Part shown: positions 1 through 7,207 of the stretch, one piece after another
How positions within the stretch are numbered: the stretch's first letter is position 1
Layout: each line of letters begins with the position of its first letter
Assembly (NCBI RefSeq): GCF_004295795.1
Contig: NZ_SEBR01000004.1
Span: 421,665-485,664, forward strand
Direction of reading: 5' to 3'
Length of the DNA: 64,000 nucleotides
DNA from: Flavobacterium sp.
Lineage (GTDB): Bacteria > Bacteroidota > Bacteroidia > Flavobacteriales > Flavobacteriaceae
Notes under the pieces: generated by a model
The model's database searches: none
Told to the model about the DNA's origin: nothing
Seen by the model: only the letters and a program-made list of their open reading frames with translations
Made by a program: the position numbers and the translations under genes

Positions 1-10
1 ATTTTTCAAC

Positions 11-670
11 ATGAACAAAATGCACTCGATCACTTTTGTGATTCTCACCGCCGCAATTTTCTGCTTCGGATGCCGCCAAAACACGAAAGTCGCAAATGAC
101 GCCGAAACGTCAGCCAATGCCATTTCCTTACAAGGCGAAAAGGAAAACTATGTCGCGATCGACACCAGGAAAAGCGTCGTGACATGGAAAGGAAAAAATC
201 TGATAGGATCGAACGCCCACATGGGTTACGTCCATATTTCAAAAGGTGAATTGCTGATCGAAAACGGCCAACTCATGGGCGGATCGGCCGAAATCGACAT
301 GAATACGATAGAAGACGACAAACACTCGCGCAAAAACGGGCTGGTCGATCACCTAAAAGATCCCGATTTTTTCGATGTAGCGAAGTATCCGACAGCCGCA
401 ATCGTGCTCCACAAAGCGGAAGCCGACGGAGAAAACGCGAAAGTTTCCGGAAGTCTTACCATCAAAAGCATTACGCAACCTGTAAGTTTTCCTGCGAAAC
501 TGGAAGTCAGCGACGGCATTTTCCGGATGAAAGGCAATTTGGTGATCGACCGCACAAAATGGAACGTGCGTTACAAATCCGGGAAATTCTATGATCTTTT
601 GGCCGATCAGACGATATCCGATTCGATCGCCTTCCACGTTGATATCGCGTCGGAACGCGCCAATAAGTGA
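11..670 (+). CDS. YceI family lipoprotein
   Basis: A 219-residue YceI/lipocalin-like protein. The N-terminus is a lipoprotein signal (hydrophobic run ending FCFGC, lipid-acceptor Cys at about residue 21), so the mature protein is probably anchored in the envelope. From about residue 48 it follows the YceI pattern: a TWKGKN strand, the SAEIDMNTIE strand, the K(D)PDFFD segment and a late SFPAKLEV / DRTKWNVRY region. YceI proteins form a beta-barrel that binds polyisoprenoid-type lipids; some are linked to acid or oxidative stress. The stop codon abuts the stop of the convergent protease gene with no spacer. A second, non-lipidated YceI paralogue lies at 2182-2724. Family assignment is firm; the ligand is unknown. 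Confidence 0.9.
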   Translation: MNKMHSITFVILTAAIFCFGCRQNTKVANDAETSANAISLQGEKENYVAIDTRKSVVTWKGKNLIGSNAHMGYVHISKGELLIENGQLMGGSAEIDMNTIEDDKHSRKNGLVDHLKDPDFFDVAKYPTAAIVLHKAEADGENAKVSGSLTIKSITQPVSFPAKLEVSDGIFRMKGNLVIDRTKWNVRYKSGKFYDLLADQTISDSIAFHVDIASERANK

Positions 671-1597
671 TTACTTGTTTTCCAACACGTGGATCACCTT
701 GTTTTTGGTGTCCCAAATCGCAATGTATTGCATAAAAAACGAATGGTCGAAATCGATGACGTTCTTCTCGGTGATCTGCAAAGGTTTGTGCGACGGATTC
801 GAAAATTCCCTGTCCATTCCGAAAAGATTTACCGTGAGGCGTTCGTCGATCTTGATATTGCGCCACTTGTAAAGCGTGTCCGAATCTTCGACAAAGGCTT
901 CGAAATCGCCTTTCAATTTCTCGAAATTCGCGTCTTCTATCGTGAAGCTGCCTTTTCCGCCACCCGTGTCAAACGTGACGAGAAAATCGATGCCTTGGTG
1001 TTGTACTTTCAGCATCGGATGATTGTCCAATCTTCTTGTAAAATAAGGCAATGACGTGATGTAACGCTTGTCTTTTTTGAGGGCTGTCCAATTTTCGACG
1101 CCGTCTTTTTGCTTGTAGCAAGTGAGTTCTTTTCTCAGATAATCGATTTTGAAATCGTAGCCGTCAAAAAACCCGAATCCGATCTGACCGATAACGTCAG
1201 CAGTGATCGCTTCAAGGAAATCGTAGTTGTTTCCCCTGACTTTTTTAACCGATCTGTACACGTTTTTTCCAACCTTGAGCTGCTCGACAAGCGGATAGTT
1301 CAGGACTTCGAAGGTTTGTCCGCTGGCGACGAATCCGGTGCCTGCTTTCTCGGACGCGACGCCCGTGACTTTCTTGGAGTGTAACGAAAAGGCCTGGTCG
1401 TTTCCTGTGTCGAACATCCATTTTCCTTTCACGCCGTTGATTTCGCCGTCGATGAATGGCCAGTCATGTACAATGGTCAGAGGGATTTTCACGACATCGC
1501 CTTCGAGGTAAGTTGCCGTTTTGATTGGTTTCGTTTCCTGGGCAAAGCTGACCGAAAACGCGAAAATCGCGACAAACAGATAGTGGAAAGGTTGCAT
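671..1597 (-). CDS. Secreted retropepsin-like aspartic protease
   Basis: A 308-residue exported protein. The frame is open further upstream to 1702, but the ATG at 1597 places a good signal peptide (MQPFHYLFVAIFAFSVSFAQ) at the N-terminus, so I chose it. Two aspartic-protease active-site motifs are visible, FDTGNDQ near residue 63 and FDTGGGK near residue 210, each preceded by a beta-strand-like segment. Bacteroidota carry many single-DTG retropepsin-like proteins; two DTG triads in one chain suggests that two pseudo-symmetrical lobes form one active site, as in pepsins. It is convergent with the YceI lipoprotein gene and shares no obvious operon. Substrate unknown. It could also be a non-catalytic relative, because the residues around the second DTG are glycine-rich. 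Confidence 0.75.
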   Translation of the reverse strand: MQPFHYLFVAIFAFSVSFAQETKPIKTATYLEGDVVKIPLTIVHDWPFIDGEINGVKGKWMFDTGNDQAFSLHSKKVTGVASEKAGTGFVASGQTFEVLNYPLVEQLKVGKNVYRSVKKVRGNNYDFLEAITADVIGQIGFGFFDGYDFKIDYLRKELTCYKQKDGVENWTALKKDKRYITSLPYFTRRLDNHPMLKVQHQGIDFLVTFDTGGGKGSFTIEDANFEKLKGDFEAFVEDSDTLYKWRNIKIDERLTVNLFGMDREFSNPSHKPLQITEKNVIDFDHSFFMQYIAIWDTKNKVIHVLENK

Positions 1598-1681
1598 GAT
1601 TTTTTTAGGATTAAACGGTTGATTTTTGTTGATGTTGTGCTGGCATTGGAAATTCCTACGTTTGAATTGGGAAGTGCTACC

Positions 1682-1785
1682 ATTCGTGCATTCGTGGCTC
1701 AAATTTTAAACCATTAAGAACATTAAGTTCATTAAGACGCGGTGCTTTGCTAACCGAAAGTTTTCGTGGAAAAAAAATTTAGCGG
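1682..1785 (+). repeat. Interspersed ATTAAG-type element, copy 1
   Basis: The element begins with ATTCGTGCATTCGTGGC (1682-1698), followed by AAACCATTAAG and two further ATTAAG units at 9-bp spacing (1708-1740), then a ...GCTTTGCTAACCGAAAG..TCGTGG tail. A second copy starts at 2006 and related copies fill 63.2-64.0 kb. It lies in the 584-bp gene-free stretch 1598-2181, in which I see nothing else except this repeat pair. Confidence 0.8.
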
Positions 1786-2005
1786 CGACCCGAGCAATGT
1801 GAACCGGCGCCAGCAATGTGCGAATTTACTTTCACGCCTGTAACGTAAATTCGCTCATTCGCGGTTAAAGCAAAATTTGGCTTTAAGCTTGCAAACTCAT
1901 TAATCATTACAGATGCGGCAGTGTTTTGGTTCGATCCGTGGAATCCAAAAGCGGAGCGGAAATCTGTATGATTTGTGTATCAAGTCCGAAAAAGACCTGC
2001 AAATC

Positions 2006-2110
2006 ATTCGTGCATTCGTGGCTCAAATTTAAAACCATTAAGGGCATTAAGTTCATTAAGACGCTGTGCTTTTGCTGACCAAAAGTTCTCGTGGTAAATT
2101 TTAAACCATT
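2006..2110 (+). repeat. Interspersed ATTAAG-type element, copy 2
   Basis: Same architecture as the copy at 1682-1785, with a few substitutions: ATTCGTGCATTCGTGGC at 2006-2022, AAACCATTAAGGGCATTAAG and ATTAAGACGC at 2032-2064, then the GCTTTTGCTGACCAAAAG..TCGTGG tail. It is followed by an AAACCATTGAGAAGTTAAGG end, which is also found at the ends of the copies near 63.3 and 64.0 kb. Confidence 0.8.
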
Positions 2111-2181
2111 GAGAAGTTAAGGTGCGCGTCGAGGTTTTTTGAATATTCGCCGTTACTTCCAAAATCAGGTCTCCACGACGT

Positions 2182-2724
2182 TCAAGATTGCCTCACAAGC
2201 TGCAATTCGGCGGTAAGCCAAACGTCTTCACCAACCAGAACGCCTCCTGAATCAAGCGTTGCATTCCAGCTCAAACCCCAATCTGTGCGGTTGATTTTTC
2301 CGTTTACGTGGAAGACCGCTTTTTCATTTCCCCAAGGATCTTTGACGATACCTCCGAATTCGATCTGGAATTTCACCTGGCGTTTTATCCCTTTGATTGT
2401 CAGATCGCCGTAAATATCATAGCTGCCGTCCTTGTCGACTTCCTCGTATGTATTGCCGGAAAAGTTGATTTCCCTGAAGTTGTCAGCGTCGAAAAAGTCG
2501 CTTCCCCTAAGATGTTCGTCCCGTTGCGCGTTTCCCGAGTCGAGCGAGGCCGGATTCACCCAAAAATCGATCTCGGCCGTCATGAAATCTTCGCCAGTCG
2601 TGACGATACTCGCGTCAAATTCGCGAAAAAAGCCCCGCACGTTTGCCACTACGAGGTGTTTTACCTTGAAACCCACTTCGCTGTGAGCGGGATCGATTCC
2701 CCATTTGATTTTGTTCGTTTCCAT
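2182..2724 (-). CDS. YceI family protein (cytoplasmic or unprocessed form)
   Basis: A 180-residue YceI protein that begins directly with the domain (KWGIDPAHSEVGFKVKHLVV) and has no signal peptide. The conserved features are visible in order: DPAHSEVGFKVKH, VRGFFREFDASIV, the HLRGSDFFD segment, YGDLTIKG, and the NRTDWGLSWNATLDSGG signature followed by VGEDVWLTAELQL. This matches the polyisoprenoid-binding lipocalin-like family closely. It sits 54 bp downstream of a GNAT gene on the same strand, which itself follows an OsmC gene, so the three may be cotranscribed as a stress group. Ligand and role unknown. Confidence 0.92.
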   Translation of the reverse strand: METNKIKWGIDPAHSEVGFKVKHLVVANVRGFFREFDASIVTTGEDFMTAEIDFWVNPASLDSGNAQRDEHLRGSDFFDADNFREINFSGNTYEEVDKDGSYDIYGDLTIKGIKRQVKFQIEFGGIVKDPWGNEKAVFHVNGKINRTDWGLSWNATLDSGGVLVGEDVWLTAELQLVRQS

Positions 2725-2778
2725 TTGTTTCGGTTTGTGAAGTTGCTTTTGGATGTGAGATCGGGTTTTGCGTTTTGA

Positions 2779-3060
2779 TCACCAACGCACATCGCCAATT
2801 TCTGCATTTTTATCGAAAACCGCGTGCGCAAACGGGCAAAGCGGCATGATCTTGAAACCGTTTTCACGTGCGAAAGCGACAGCCTTGTAAACCATTTCTT
2901 TCCCTACGCCTTCTCCTTTGTGATCGGGTTCGACTTCGGTGTGGTCGATGATGAATTTGTCTTTCCCTGCCCAGGTATAAGTCATCAGCCCGGCTTGGAC
3001 ATTGTTTACGAACGCTGCGAATTCGCCTCTTTTGTCTGTATTGTTTTGCTTGATTTCCAT
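2779..3060 (-). CDS. Small GNAT-fold N-acetyltransferase (YidJ-like, PF14542 type)
   Basis: A 93-residue single-domain protein. The frame extends upstream to 3207 but that part overlaps the OsmC gene; the ATG at 3060 gives the family's usual length. It shows the compact acetyltransferase pattern HTEVEPDHKGEGVGKEMV (acetyl-CoA pyrophosphate loop) followed by A(V)AFARENGFKIMPLCPFAHAVF, which is typical of the very short CG-type acetyltransferases. These are known as a family but have no defined substrate. It lies between the OsmC fusion gene and a YceI gene on the same strand, 82 bp from the former. Confidence 0.88.
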   Translation of the reverse strand: MEIKQNNTDKRGEFAAFVNNVQAGLMTYTWAGKDKFIIDHTEVEPDHKGEGVGKEMVYKAVAFARENGFKIMPLCPFAHAVFDKNAEIGDVRW

Positions 3061-3142
3061 TGGATTCGATCGTTTTTTATGTGTTTTTTTTTGTTCCGAT
3101 GTTATTTTGATGGAACGCGGATCTTGACAGATTTTCACGGAT

Positions 3143-3784
3143 TCATTTCGGATCGACCAAGGTAAGCGCGCCAGTCGGACATCTATGGACCTGTTCGGCC
3201 AAAGCATCCGCGGAAGCGCCGTCCACGTTGATCCAAGGACTTGCCTTCAACTTGAAAACGCCCGGTAACTGGCTCACGCAGCGACCTGAATGCTGACAAA
3301 GACTTGGTTTCCACTCGACGGCAATCGAGTCGTTGGCATACGTTTTTCCGCTGAGTTCTCGCTCGTCGTGGAAAACGAAAGTGCGCACTTCGGCTTCACC
3401 TTTGATGATTTTCGAAACCGGACATTTCTCGGCGACTTTCAAAAGGCGATCCCTTTGCTCGCGGTTGAGATCGGCGTCGGGAAACGTGATGTCGCAATCA
3501 ATCGTGGTTTTCATTTCGTCTTCTTTTCGCACCTGGAACAGATTGGCCGCCGCACTTATCGTGGGAACGTTCCAACCTTCTTTTTCGATGAACATCCGGA
3601 GCGTGACGATCTTGCACGAAGCCAGTGCCGACAACAGAAGCGTGTAAGGATCGGGGCCGGTATCGCCTCCTCCGTATTTTACGGGTTCGTCCGCGATGAA
3701 CGAACCGTTTCGCCACTCGACGTGACATCTGTATTTCTCGTCAGTGATCGTGCTTACAACAGGTTTTTCGAGATTATAGCGCAT
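3143..3784 (-). CDS. OsmC domain fused to a YjdI-type iron-sulfur domain
   Basis: A 213-residue fusion. Start at the ATG at 3784 (the frame is open to 3856, but those residues do not look like the family). Residues 1-135 are an OsmC-like thiol peroxidase fold, with the catalytic Cys pair visible in SALASCKIVTLRMF and AEKCPVSKI. The rest is a divergent mononuclear-cluster ferredoxin-type domain (PF06902, YjdI) with CQHSGRCVSQLPGVF and the late RCPTGAL. OsmC proteins detoxify organic hydroperoxides; the second domain probably binds a small iron-sulfur cluster and could supply electrons or sense redox state. An FNR-like palindrome lies about 130 bp upstream of the start. Confidence 0.88.
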   Translation of the reverse strand: MRYNLEKPVVSTITDEKYRCHVEWRNGSFIADEPVKYGGGDTGPDPYTLLLSALASCKIVTLRMFIEKEGWNVPTISAAANLFQVRKEDEMKTTIDCDITFPDADLNREQRDRLLKVAEKCPVSKIIKGEAEVRTFVFHDERELSGKTYANDSIAVEWKPSLCQHSGRCVSQLPGVFKLKASPWINVDGASADALAEQVHRCPTGALTLVDPK

Positions 3785-3914
3785 GGGGCGTAACAGTTTT
3801 GAATTTGGTTGTGGATGAAATGCAAGCAAACCGGATCTCGTCAGCAAGCCTTGCAACTCCTACAAAGTTGCCGATTACCACACACGTAGCACGATGACAA
3901 ATGATAAAAAATTG

Positions 3915-3932
3915 CGTTGATATTTATCAACG
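3915..3932. promoter_or_regulatory. FNR-like palindrome upstream of the OsmC gene
   Basis: Perfect 18-bp palindrome CGTTGATATTTATCAACG containing TTGAT-N4-ATCAA, the textbook FNR/Crp-family half-site arrangement. It lies 131 bp upstream of the OsmC start (minus strand) and 167 bp before the response regulator start (plus strand), in an otherwise featureless 314-bp divergent region (3785-4098). Regulation is inferred from the motif only. Confidence 0.5.
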
Positions 3933-4098
3933 TTTTCTACTGTCGCGAATCGTCAGCATTGGCCTACTTTGGTCTTGCCGCACAGTATCGCATCAGTCAG
4001 AAGTAATGGCGACAGAAGCAAATGATGTATCAAAAAAATTTTATCCGTAAGATTTGGCGGCGCGCTTTTGTTGAATTTTACTGAAAAAAGGTTTGACA

Positions 4099-4509
4099 AT
4101 GGAGCCACTAAAAATCCTGATCGCCGAAGATGACAAGGACGATCTAGAGTTTCTCAAATTTTTGTTCGAACGCCATCCTTCGTTTGAGGTTTTACGCACG
4201 ATTTCGGACGGAGAAGAAATCTGCAAGGAAATCCTCGAACGCGGCACCAGGCCGAGAATTTTGTTGACGGATAATTACATGCCCAAATTGACTGGCACAA
4301 AAGCAGTGCAATTGCTCTCGGTTGCCGGCGTGCTGCAAAAGACGGCCGTTATCGTGCTTTCCGGAGGCGAAAGCGATTCGGAACAAAGCGAAATCGAATC
4401 GTTGCCCGGCATCCACTTTCTCAAGAAACCGTCGAACCTGACCGAAATCAACGATCTGCCCGAAAAAATCCTCGACTTGCTCTCTTACGGGAACGTGAAC
4501 CGGATTTAG
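4099..4509 (+). CDS. Single-domain response regulator (Rcp1-like receiver)
   Basis: A 136-residue stand-alone receiver domain. The ATG at 4099 is preferred over an in-frame TTG two codons earlier. The acidic pocket is AEDDKDD near residues 8-14, the phosphoacceptor Asp is in LLTDNYMP near residue 57, the switch Ser is in VLSGGES and the conserved Lys is in FLKKP. It has no output domain, so it must act through protein contacts, probably with a histidine kinase or a phosphorelay elsewhere. It is followed after 69 bp by the FAD-binding protein gene on the same strand; a functional link is possible but unproven. A second stand-alone receiver is at 20766. Confidence 0.92.
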   Translation: MEPLKILIAEDDKDDLEFLKFLFERHPSFEVLRTISDGEEICKEILERGTRPRILLTDNYMPKLTGTKAVQLLSVAGVLQKTAVIVLSGGESDSEQSEIESLPGIHFLKKPSNLTEINDLPEKILDLLSYGNVNRI

Positions 4510-4578
4510 CTATCGGCTTCCAATTCCAAGTTCCGAATCCATCGGAAAAAACGCAATGCGACAACAGCAAACCAAACG

Positions 4579-6276
4579 ATGAACCAAAACAAGACACTTG
4601 CCATAATCGGAGGCGGCCCGGCAGCGTTGTTCGTGCTCAAAAATTTCAGGGACGACCTTCCCTATTCCTCGATAGCGGTCTTCGAGAAGAGTGCGCGATT
4701 GGGCGCGGGCATGCCATACAGCGAGGTCGGTGCAAAACGCGAACACGTCACGAATGTTTCCGATAACGAAATTCCGGATTTGCCGCAAGACCTCACCGAT
4801 TTCGTGATCAAAAATCCCGAGGTCGCGCAAAAATACGGCATCGAGGTCGAGACTTTCCACGAATACAAGGTCGTTCCCAGGTTGCTTTTTGGTGATTATC
4901 TCGAATGTCAGTTCCGAATCCTCATCGACAAATTGAGAAGCGACGGAATCACGGTCGACATTTTTCTCGAACATGAAGTAACCGATGCCGCGCAATCGGC
5001 AGACGGCAAAATAACGATCACTTGTCACGACAAACCCGAAATGCAATGCGACGCGGTGATAATCTGCACCGGACACGTGTGGCCAAAATGGAACGAGCAA
5101 AAGGTCAAGGGCTATTTCGATTCTCCATATCCGCCGTCGAAAATCGCCTCGAAAGTGAATCACGCCGTGGGCATAAAAGGCGCTTCGTTGACAGCGATCG
5201 ACGCGGTAAAAACTTTGGCTTGGCAACACGGAACTTTTGAGGAACAAAACGACAAATTGCATTACAGGGTTTCGCCCGATTGCCGCGACTTCCGCATCGT
5301 GATGCATTCCCGCAGCGGATTGTTGCCCGCCGTTAGAATCCATCTGGCCGACACGCATCTTTCTGTAGACCAAGTTCTGACCAAGGAACAAATCGAGTCC
5401 GAACGCGCCAGGAACGACGGTTTCCTGCCACTCGATTTCGTGTACGAGGAAATTTTCCTGAAAACGCTTCGCAACAAACATCCGGAATATTACGAATCGA
5501 TAAAAGCACTGTCGCTCGAGGAATACACCGAAAAAGTGCTGGAATTCCGCGAAGACGCCGATCCTTTCGAATTGTTCAGGGCCGAATTCCTAGAGGCCGA
5601 AAATTCCATAGAAAAAGAAAAACCGATCCACTGGAAAGAAGCGCTCGCAACCTTGAGTTACGCCATGAATTATCCCGCGAAATACTTTTCGGCCGAAGAC
5701 ATGGTGCGCCTCAAAAAATCGTTGATGCCGCTCATTTCGCTTATCATCGCCTTCGTGCCTCAAGGTTCGGGCCGCGAACTCATGGCTTTGCACGAAGCCG
5801 GCATTCTGAAATTGGTCGCCGTTGGGCAAGACAGCGAGATCGTTCCGGGCGAAGAAGGCGCGTCTGTCACTTTTTCGCGAAATGGAAACTACTTTCGTGA
5901 GGAATACAAAGTTTTCATCGACTGCACCGGACAGGATTATCTGCCGTTTTCCGAGTTTCCGTTCAAAGGATTGCTTTCCTCGAGCAAGGTGGTTCCCGCA
6001 AAACTTCGCTACAGGGATTTCTCCAGGGGAAAATCCGATATGGAAAACATGCCCGAAAAAGTCACGCGTAACGGCGATGCTTTCTACCTGACCGTTCCCG
6101 GACTCAAGATCAACGACAATTTCCAGGTTTGCGACGAGCTCGGAAACGCCAACGAAGTGATTTTCGTGATGGCCGTGCCACACATTGGCGGACTCAATCC
6201 GGATTATTCGGGTCTGGACTTTTGTGAAACGGCCTCGCGCAAGGTTATCGAGGCATTGGGATTGGTCAAAGCATGA
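4579..6276 (+). CDS. FAD/NAD(P)-binding protein (PF13454 type)
   Basis: A 565-residue flavoprotein-like enzyme. It opens with a Rossmann fingerprint IIGGGPAALFVL and an acidic strand end (VFEKSARLGAGMPY), followed by the HVTNVSDNEIP segment characteristic of the FAD-NAD(P)-binding family PF13454. A second nucleotide-contact region is seen at AVIICTGHVWPKW, and a late IDCTGQDY segment marks another dinucleotide strand. Family members are poorly characterised monooxygenase- or reductase-like proteins that are often found in natural-product or stress loci. No membrane helix or signal peptide is present, so it is cytoplasmic. It is followed after 12 bp by the DUF4385 gene, so the two probably form an operon. 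Confidence 0.85.
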   Translation: MNQNKTLAIIGGGPAALFVLKNFRDDLPYSSIAVFEKSARLGAGMPYSEVGAKREHVTNVSDNEIPDLPQDLTDFVIKNPEVAQKYGIEVETFHEYKVVPRLLFGDYLECQFRILIDKLRSDGITVDIFLEHEVTDAAQSADGKITITCHDKPEMQCDAVIICTGHVWPKWNEQKVKGYFDSPYPPSKIASKVNHAVGIKGASLTAIDAVKTLAWQHGTFEEQNDKLHYRVSPDCRDFRIVMHSRSGLLPAVRIHLADTHLSVDQVLTKEQIESERARNDGFLPLDFVYEEIFLKTLRNKHPEYYESIKALSLEEYTEKVLEFREDADPFELFRAEFLEAENSIEKEKPIHWKEALATLSYAMNYPAKYFSAEDMVRLKKSLMPLISLIIAFVPQGSGRELMALHEAGILKLVAVGQDSEIVPGEEGASVTFSRNGNYFREEYKVFIDCTGQDYLPFSEFPFKGLLSSSKVVPAKLRYRDFSRGKSDMENMPEKVTRNGDAFYLTVPGLKINDNFQVCDELGNANEVIFVMAVPHIGGLNPDYSGLDFCETASRKVIEALGLVKA

Positions 6277-6288
6277 AAGTGAAAGCCG

Positions 6289-6768
6289 ATGGAAACGCCA
6301 AGCTATCTCGATTTCGACAACAAAAACTACGACTGGAAACCAACGGTCGACTACCGCGAAAATCCCGAACGCTATAAGGTCGGCAAAGGCGAACAGGGCG
6401 TTCTGATCTGTGAGCCTTACAAAGGTGAAATCGGGAAATTCTGGAGATTCAAGACGCGTGAGATCGCCACGGAAAGCAGCGAAAAAATCCTGGAATTGTT
6501 TTTGGATTATCTCAAAAAAGACGACTTCGTGGGCGCGGACATGGCACGAAAATACTTGCAGATGGGCTTCACGCGCGCCAGAAGATACGCCAACTACAAA
6601 GGCGGAAAAAAGTTCGACAAAGACGACGGATACCGCCAACTGGTAAAAGGTACGGGTGAATCCGAAAAAGCCGAAGCCGCGAAAGTTTTCTATGATGCCT
6701 GGAAAAAAGCCGAGTCGAATCCTGACTATGCAAAGCGCAAACTGCAATGGAAAAAGACCATCGGCTGA
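6289..6768 (+). CDS. DUF4385 family protein
   Basis: A 159-residue cytoplasmic protein matching the DUF4385 pattern: an early (L)DFDNKNYDWKPTVDYRENP segment, YKVGKGEQGVL, CEPYKGEI, WRFKT, then FVGADMARKYLQMGFTRARRYAN and a Lys-rich C-terminus. The family is widespread in bacteria and phages with no assigned function. It starts 12 bp after the FAD-binding protein gene and is probably cotranscribed with it. Confidence 0.9.
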   Translation: METPSYLDFDNKNYDWKPTVDYRENPERYKVGKGEQGVLICEPYKGEIGKFWRFKTREIATESSEKILELFLDYLKKDDFVGADMARKYLQMGFTRARRYANYKGGKKFDKDDGYRQLVKGTGESEKAEAAKVFYDAWKKAESNPDYAKRKLQWKKTIG

Positions 6769-6778
6769 AAAATCGGTA

Positions 6779-7039
6779 TCAAAGAACGCCGCCTGACGTA
6801 AATTTATCGAGTGCCTTTTTCAGGACCGAATCCCGAATCTGTTCCTCTTCCCGACTCATCTCGTTCGGAAGCTCGTAAGCCACGAGTTGCTGCAATTCTT
6901 TCCGGAACGCTTCCAGGTGTTCCGAGACATACTCTTTTGTGTAATTGGCCGAAAATTCAAGTTCGGGATTTCCGCCGTTTCGCATCGCCAGCAAGTGTTT
7001 GCCAAGCGCCTTTTCAACTAATTGCTCGAATTGTTCCAT
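6779..7039 (-). CDS. Small conserved-looking hypothetical protein
   Basis: An 86-residue protein rich in Glu, Lys and Leu and predicted to be mostly helical (EQFEQLVEKALGKHLLAMRN, EHLEAFRKELQQLVAYELP, REEEQIRDSVLKKALDKF). No signal peptide, membrane segment or known motif. It is convergent with the DUF4385 gene, 10 bp away. It is supported by an ATG start, normal codon use and a coherent amphipathic pattern; I do not recognise the family. Confidence 0.6.
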   Translation of the reverse strand: MEQFEQLVEKALGKHLLAMRNGGNPELEFSANYTKEYVSEHLEAFRKELQQLVAYELPNEMSREEEQIRDSVLKKALDKFTSGGVL

Positions 7040-7207
7040 AAAGACAATTTTTCAATTTAACCGCAGTTGGTTTGTGTTTGTGTTCGTTATTGTAACTTTA
7101 AATATAACCGATATTTAAAATTCCGAAACTACACTTTATGAAAAATTTTAACAATATTAGAAGCTATTCCGCATTCTAAAAAACAATTTCGTCGCTTTCT
7201 GACGGAT

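Noticed and set aside
5590..6747. 385-codon open frame antisense to the FAD-binding protein and DUF4385 genes
   Set aside because: No motif, abnormal Phe/Val/Arg composition, and both sense genes match known families.
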